Source of the DNA: an uncultured Chlamydiae bacterium
Lineage (GTDB): Bacteria; Chlamydiota; Chlamydiia; Chlamydiales; Rhabdochlamydiaceae
Assembly: GCA_903867585.1 (NCBI GenBank)
Contig: CAIPRZ010000069.1
Span: 1-9,594, forward strand
Direction of reading: 5' to 3'
Length of the DNA: 9,594 bases
The translations under genes and the position numbers were made by a program. Below, one piece after another: positions 6,920 through 9,594 of the stretch (position 1 is the first letter of the stretch; each line of letters begins with the position of its first letter). The notes below the pieces were generated by a model. It did no database searches, was not told where the DNA came from, and saw nothing but the letters and a program-made list of their open reading frames with translations.

Positions 6920-7795
6920 TTAGCCAATAATCGGACAGGTCTGAGAAGCCGGAACGCTAGGTGTCAGATAGTCGATTAATTGAGCAAGCTTATTTTTTAG
7001 TTGATGTCGATTTACAATGCAATCAATCATTCCTTTTTCGATCAAAAATTCTGATTTTTGAGCGCCTTCAGGAAGTTTTTGACGAATGGTTTGTTCAACG
7101 ACTCGAGGTCCTGCAAAAGCGATTAAAGCATCAGGTTCTGCAATAATCACATCGCCCAACGTAGCAAATGAGGCTGTTACCCCACCCGTTGTTGGGTTGG
7201 TTAGAATAGATATATAGGGAAGATTTTTATTACTATGGCGAGCAAGAGCTGCTGAAGTTTTTGCCATTTGCATAAGCGATAAAACCGACTCCTGCATACG
7301 AGCGCCGCCAGAGGCTGAAACAATAACAAGTGGTAATTTAGAATGCGTTGCGTGTTCAATAATTAAAGTTAGTTTTTCTCCGACAACAGAACCCATAGAT
7401 CCTGCCATAAAGGTAAAATCCATCACTCCAACAGCAACTTTTTTACCATTAACAAGGCCTGTTCCAACTATGACCGCATCATTTTTTCCTGACTTTTTCT
7501 TTGCTTGTTCAAGCCTTTTAGAATAGGCTTCGGTGTCGACAAATTCAAGGGCATCTATAGAGATAAGATCGCTGTAAAGCTCTTCAAAGGTCCCCTCATC
7601 AATAAGGAGTTGAATGCGCTGAGTCCCAGACAATCTATAATGGTGCTGACATTTAGGGCAGCAATGGATGTTTTTTTCAAGTTCGCTTGCATGGATTAAT
7701 TCGGCACACTCTGTGCACTTAATCCAACCGCTAAAACCATCTTTTTTAGAGGTCTGAACTTTGATTTTTGGCTTAGATCTAGAAAAAAGGCCCAT
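6920..7795 (-). CDS. accD: Acetyl-CoA carboxylase carboxyltransferase subunit beta
   Basis: Beta half of the carboxyltransferase that, with AccA, moves CO2 from biotin on AccB to acetyl-CoA, giving malonyl-CoA for fatty acid synthesis. It has 291 residues, the usual length. The N-terminal zinc ribbon is complete: Cys27, Cys30, Cys46 and Cys49, with an extra Cys45. The crotonase-fold domain shows FMAGSMGSVVGEK (129-141), SASGGARMQES (160-170), TNPTTGGVTASFATLGD (199-215) and FAGPRVVEQTIRQKLPEG (227-244), all diagnostic of AccD. The lone MGLFSR start is also typical. It is the first gene of the accD-dut-ptsN-ptsN-permease unit. A strong promoter lies in the 70-base gap upstream. accA is not in the window, as is usual when the subunits are unlinked. 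Confidence 0.98.
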   Translation of the reverse strand: MGLFSRSKPKIKVQTSKKDGFSGWIKCTECAELIHASELEKNIHCCPKCQHHYRLSGTQRIQLLIDEGTFEELYSDLISIDALEFVDTEAYSKRLEQAKKKSGKNDAVIVGTGLVNGKKVAVGVMDFTFMAGSMGSVVGEKLTLIIEHATHSKLPLVIVSASGGARMQESVLSLMQMAKTSAALARHSNKNLPYISILTNPTTGGVTASFATLGDVIIAEPDALIAFAGPRVVEQTIRQKLPEGAQKSEFLIEKGMIDCIVNRHQLKNKLAQLIDYLTPSVPASQTCPIIG

Positions 7796-7823
7796 AATTA
7801 CCCTAAATTAATAAATTGCCACT

Positions 7824-7852
7824 ATTATACCAGCTATTTTAGTTCGAAACAA
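7824..7852 (-). promoter_or_regulatory. Promoter of the accD operon
   Basis: On the minus strand a perfect TATAAT (plus-strand 7824-7829) is preceded by TGG, giving an extended -10 (TGnTATAAT). A 17-base spacer leads to TTGTTT (7847-7852), three of six bases of the -35 consensus. Transcription should start near 7817, about 20 bases before the accD ATG. It is the best promoter-like sequence I found in the window. Confidence 0.75.
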
Positions 7853-7865
7853 CATACTAAAATAT

Positions 7866-8474
7866 TTACATAGAAGCGGCTATAAATCTATCTTCAACGT
7901 TTTTGAAATTAATAATATTCCAAATATTTTTTATATATTCGGCTCTCACATTTTTATACTGAAGATAATAGGCATGCTCCCACACATCTATACCAAGAAG
8001 CGGAACGTAACCCATTAAGGCTAAGGGGTCTTGATTAGGACAGCTAACTAAAACGAGCCTTTTTGCTCCCTTATCATAGCCAAGCCACACCCATCCGGAG
8101 CCCTGCAGACCAAGAGCCATAGCGGTCATTTTCTCCTTAAATTGCTCTACACTTCCAAAATCCTGGATTACTTTAACATGAAGCGGTCCTGGATGGAAAT
8201 GGCCTCCGCCGTGGCTCGGTGAGGCTAAGTTAGTCCAAAAAATAGAGTGGTTAATATGACCACCTCCATTAAAACGGAGAGCCTGCTGGAGAGATAAAAC
8301 ATGACTTAAATCGTTTTTAGAAGCCGCATCCGCACTTTTTTCTAAAGCTACATTGAAATTTGTTACATAACCGCCATGATGCTTAGAATAGTGAAGCTCC
8401 ATAATTTCAGCACAGATGAAGGGCTCAAGGGCGTTAAAATGATAGCCTAAATCAGGCAGTTTCAAAGGATGCAT
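7866..8474 (-). CDS. sodA: Superoxide dismutase, manganese type
   Basis: Converts superoxide to oxygen and hydrogen peroxide; 202 residues, Fe/Mn family, no signal peptide, so cytoplasmic. The four metal ligands are present: His28 (MELHYSKHH), His76 (GGGHINHSIFW), and Asp163 and His167 (IDVWEHAYY). The FNGGGHINH form and the Gln in PNQDPL (Gln148, C-terminal half) are features of Mn rather than Fe enzymes, and the sequence resembles mitochondrial MnSOD closely. A His-rich loop (SPSHGGGHFHPGPLH, 85-99) stands out. An AGG about 9 bases before the ATG supports the start. It precedes accD by 70 bases, as sodM (CT294) does in C. trachomatis, but accD has its own promoter. I could not assign a confident promoter in the 86-base gap upstream of sod. 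Confidence 0.97.
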   Translation of the reverse strand: MHPLKLPDLGYHFNALEPFICAEIMELHYSKHHGGYVTNFNVALEKSADAASKNDLSHVLSLQQALRFNGGGHINHSIFWTNLASPSHGGGHFHPGPLHVKVIQDFGSVEQFKEKMTAMALGLQGSGWVWLGYDKGAKRLVLVSCPNQDPLALMGYVPLLGIDVWEHAYYLQYKNVRAEYIKNIWNIINFKNVEDRFIAASM

Positions 8475-8560
8475 ATAAGACCTATCTATAATGATTTGTA
8501 AATTTGACTCTAGAAAATGCTATTTTATATTTGTCGTCAATCAAAAGAGATTCCCAAGAT

Positions 8561-8935
8561 TTAGTGGTGCTTTCTTAGTTTATCGATTTCAAATTCTAAC
8601 TGTTTGAGTTGCCATTGACAGTCCCGCTGTTCAAAAAATGTACGCGAAGATAAATAGGCAGAAAAAGTTCCAACTAACATCAAAATTAATTTAGCTGTTT
8701 TTTGACCTGAACTATTAGCTGGCATACATTGAACCATAATAAAAGAAGCTAGAGCTAAGGATCCATATACCTTTCTTATCGATTGATTCCATTGCTCTTG
8801 TTTTACAAGATCTATTTTTTTAGAAAAAAGATTTTGAAGCTTTCGACCGGTTTCTAAACAAGGTGTTCCCCCAACATAAACAGCATAATGAAGGGCTTCA
8901 ATATCATCACAAGGATGAAAATTTATAAGACTCAT
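8561..8935 (-). CDS. Small hypothetical membrane protein with two predicted helices
   Basis: I do not recognise this 124-residue protein. Two hydrophobic stretches, about 57-72 (YGSLALASFIMVQCMP region) and 82-98 (KLILMLVGTFSAYLSSR region), are joined by a short polar loop (Asn-Ser-Ser-Gly), which suggests a membrane hairpin. By the positive-inside rule the N-terminal 50 residues and the C-terminal tail would both be cytoplasmic. The tail (104-124) is charged and heptad-like (QLKQLEFEIDKLRKHH) and could form a short coiled coil. Five Cys residues are scattered (9, 26, 70 and 106 among them) without a metal-site spacing. There is no Shine-Dalgarno sequence before the ATG, but a promoter-like sequence and an AT palindrome lie just upstream. 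The general shape recalls chlamydial inclusion-membrane proteins, but the hydrophobic lobe is short, so this is only a possibility. Confidence 0.65.
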   Translation of the reverse strand: MSLINFHPCDDIEALHYAVYVGGTPCLETGRKLQNLFSKKIDLVKQEQWNQSIRKVYGSLALASFIMVQCMPANSSGQKTAKLILMLVGTFSAYLSSRTFFEQRDCQWQLKQLEFEIDKLRKHH

Positions 8936-8948
8936 AAGGATATAAAAA

Positions 8949-8969
8949 ATTATAATTTTTAATTATAAT
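8949..8969. repeat. Perfect AT-only inverted repeat
   Basis: ATTATAATT (8949-8957) and its exact reverse complement AATTATAAT (8961-8969) are separated by TTT. It overlaps the -10 and start region of the promoter proposed for the small membrane protein gene. It could be an operator, or a weak A-U hairpin with a following U run that would end hemD transcription; with no G-C pair the second reading is doubtful. Confidence 0.5.
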
Positions 8970-8994
8970 ACCTTAAGAATCTTGTTTTTGTAAA
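8965..8994 (-). promoter_or_regulatory. Probable promoter for the small membrane protein gene
   Basis: On the minus strand TTTACA (-35, five of six; plus-strand 8989-8994) and TATTAT (-10, five of six; 8965-8970) are separated by 18 bases. The start site would be about 20 bases before the ATG at 8935. It lies in the 75-base gap after hemD. Confidence 0.5.
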
Positions 8995-9010
8995 AGATAA
9001 CCCAAATGTT

Positions 9011-9594
9011 TTATAAAATTTCTAGGTTTTTAAACTTGCCAAAAGTTTGAATAAACTGATCCCTAGTAACCTTTCCCTGAACCCGAATCGGAAGCTCTTG
9101 GGGCTTTCCAAAAAGCTCATAAAAAGCTACTACCGTTGAGGGTGAGCTAAAAAAATAGCCGCTAATAGATTCGTTGGGCATTTTCATAGTTTCTTTTGTT
9201 AACGTTTGATAACAAATTAATTCCTCTATTTTGAAGCCCAGGACCTCAAGCTCCCTTTTTAAAAGAGGGCGAACTTTCAGCGCGCGTGGATAATAGAGTG
9301 TTTTTTGAGCATGGTTAGCAATCTCTTCAATGAGACCTTCTTGATCAAAACTTTTGGGTAAAATTATCTGCCCTTTATAAACCTGTTCTAATTTTTTAGC
9401 TGTTGCTGGGCCCACACAAAATACTTTTTTTCCTTCTTTTAATTGTTTTAAAACAGGGGAAAAATAGTGGACCGTTTCTTTGCTTGTAATAATGAGAGAA
9501 TCTATCTTCTCTAAAGAGTTAAGAACTTTTTCATGATCGTAACTTAGAGGAAATGTTTCTATAAGAGGCAGATGAGTATGAGGTTTGTCTTTAA
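9011..9594 (-). CDS. hemD: Uroporphyrinogen-III synthase, partial (5' end outside the window)
   Basis: Closes and inverts the linear tetrapyrrole hydroxymethylbilane to uroporphyrinogen III in haem synthesis; cytoplasmic. The frame is open to the right edge, giving at least 193 residues of a family that usually has about 240-260, so roughly the first 50 are missing. Visible family features are the PLIETFPLSYD stretch near the left of the partial protein, a SLIITSKETVHYF block (the conserved 'TS-x-x-x-V/A' element), the VFCVGPATAKKL strand-turn, and FFSSPSTVVAFYELF near the C-terminus (the 'SPS-V--F' signature of domain 2). HemD proteins diverge strongly, so the call rests on these blocks together. 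A GTG at 9415 lies inside the conserved CVGPATA block and is not a real start. The final C-terminal helix seems shorter than in many homologues. Confidence 0.85.
   Translation of the reverse strand, partial: KDKPHTHLPLIETFPLSYDHEKVLNSLEKIDSLIITSKETVHYFSPVLKQLKEGKKVFCVGPATAKKLEQVYKGQIILPKSFDQEGLIEEIANHAQKTLYYPRALKVRPLLKRELEVLGFKIEELICYQTLTKETMKMPNESISGYFFSSPSTVVAFYELFGKPQELPIRVQGKVTRDQFIQTFGKFKNLEIL

Noticed and set aside
8475..8560. Promoter for sod with TTGACG or TATAGA hexamers
   Set aside because: No pair of hexamers with acceptable matches has a 16-18 base spacing, so I did not list one.
9011..9415. A short 134-residue gene starting at a GTG at 9415
   Set aside because: The GTG lies inside the conserved CVGPATA block of HemD, and the frame continues upstream with clear HemD-like sequence to the window edge.
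1..9594. Mobile element, CRISPR array, tRNA, toxin-antitoxin or defence system
   Set aside because: No transposase, integrase, repeated spacer array, cloverleaf or recognisable defence domain was seen; gene content and order look like core chromosome.

Overview
The window looks like a stretch of core chromosome from a member of the Chlamydiae outside the family Chlamydiaceae (an environmental, Parachlamydia- or Waddlia-like lineage). The main evidence is gene order. Read along the minus strand, sod - accD - dut - ptsN - HTH-ptsN matches the order I recall for Chlamydia trachomatis CT294 to CT290. The low-GC composition, a CHLPS-like alpha/beta hydrolase and the Mn-type superoxide dismutase fit this. 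The genus cannot be fixed from the sequence alone.

Layout from left to right. (1) The 3' end of an unrecognised plus-strand gene (2-481) enters from the left edge and converges on the minus-strand block. (2) A minus-strand group at 487-3755 holds an alpha/beta hydrolase, a single-chain glycyl-tRNA synthetase and a HAD-family phosphatase; the last two are only 2 bases apart. (3) A hairpin terminator just after the permease stop (3826-3852) separates this group from a five-gene minus-strand operon at 3855-7795: accD, dut, ptsN, HTH-ptsN and an amino acid permease. The operon starts at a good promoter (7824-7852). (4) Upstream are sod (7866-8474), a small two-helix membrane protein (8561-8935) with its own promoter-like sequence, and the C-terminal part of hemD, which runs off the right edge.

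Functionally this is mostly housekeeping: fatty-acid precursor supply (AccD), dUTP removal (Dut), protein synthesis (GlyRS), haem synthesis (HemD), superoxide defence (Sod) and nutrient uptake (permease). The paired PTS IIA proteins, one fused to a DNA-binding domain, are the most likely regulators here. Their tight linkage to the permease hints at control of uptake by phosphorylation state.

I see no mobile element, CRISPR array, tRNA, rRNA or defence system, and no clear sign of a new multi-gene system. The points most worth a second look are the HTH-IIA fusion with its permease partner, the dimeric-type GlyRS in a phylum whose best-known members use a fused alpha-beta enzyme, and the CHLPS-like hydrolase.
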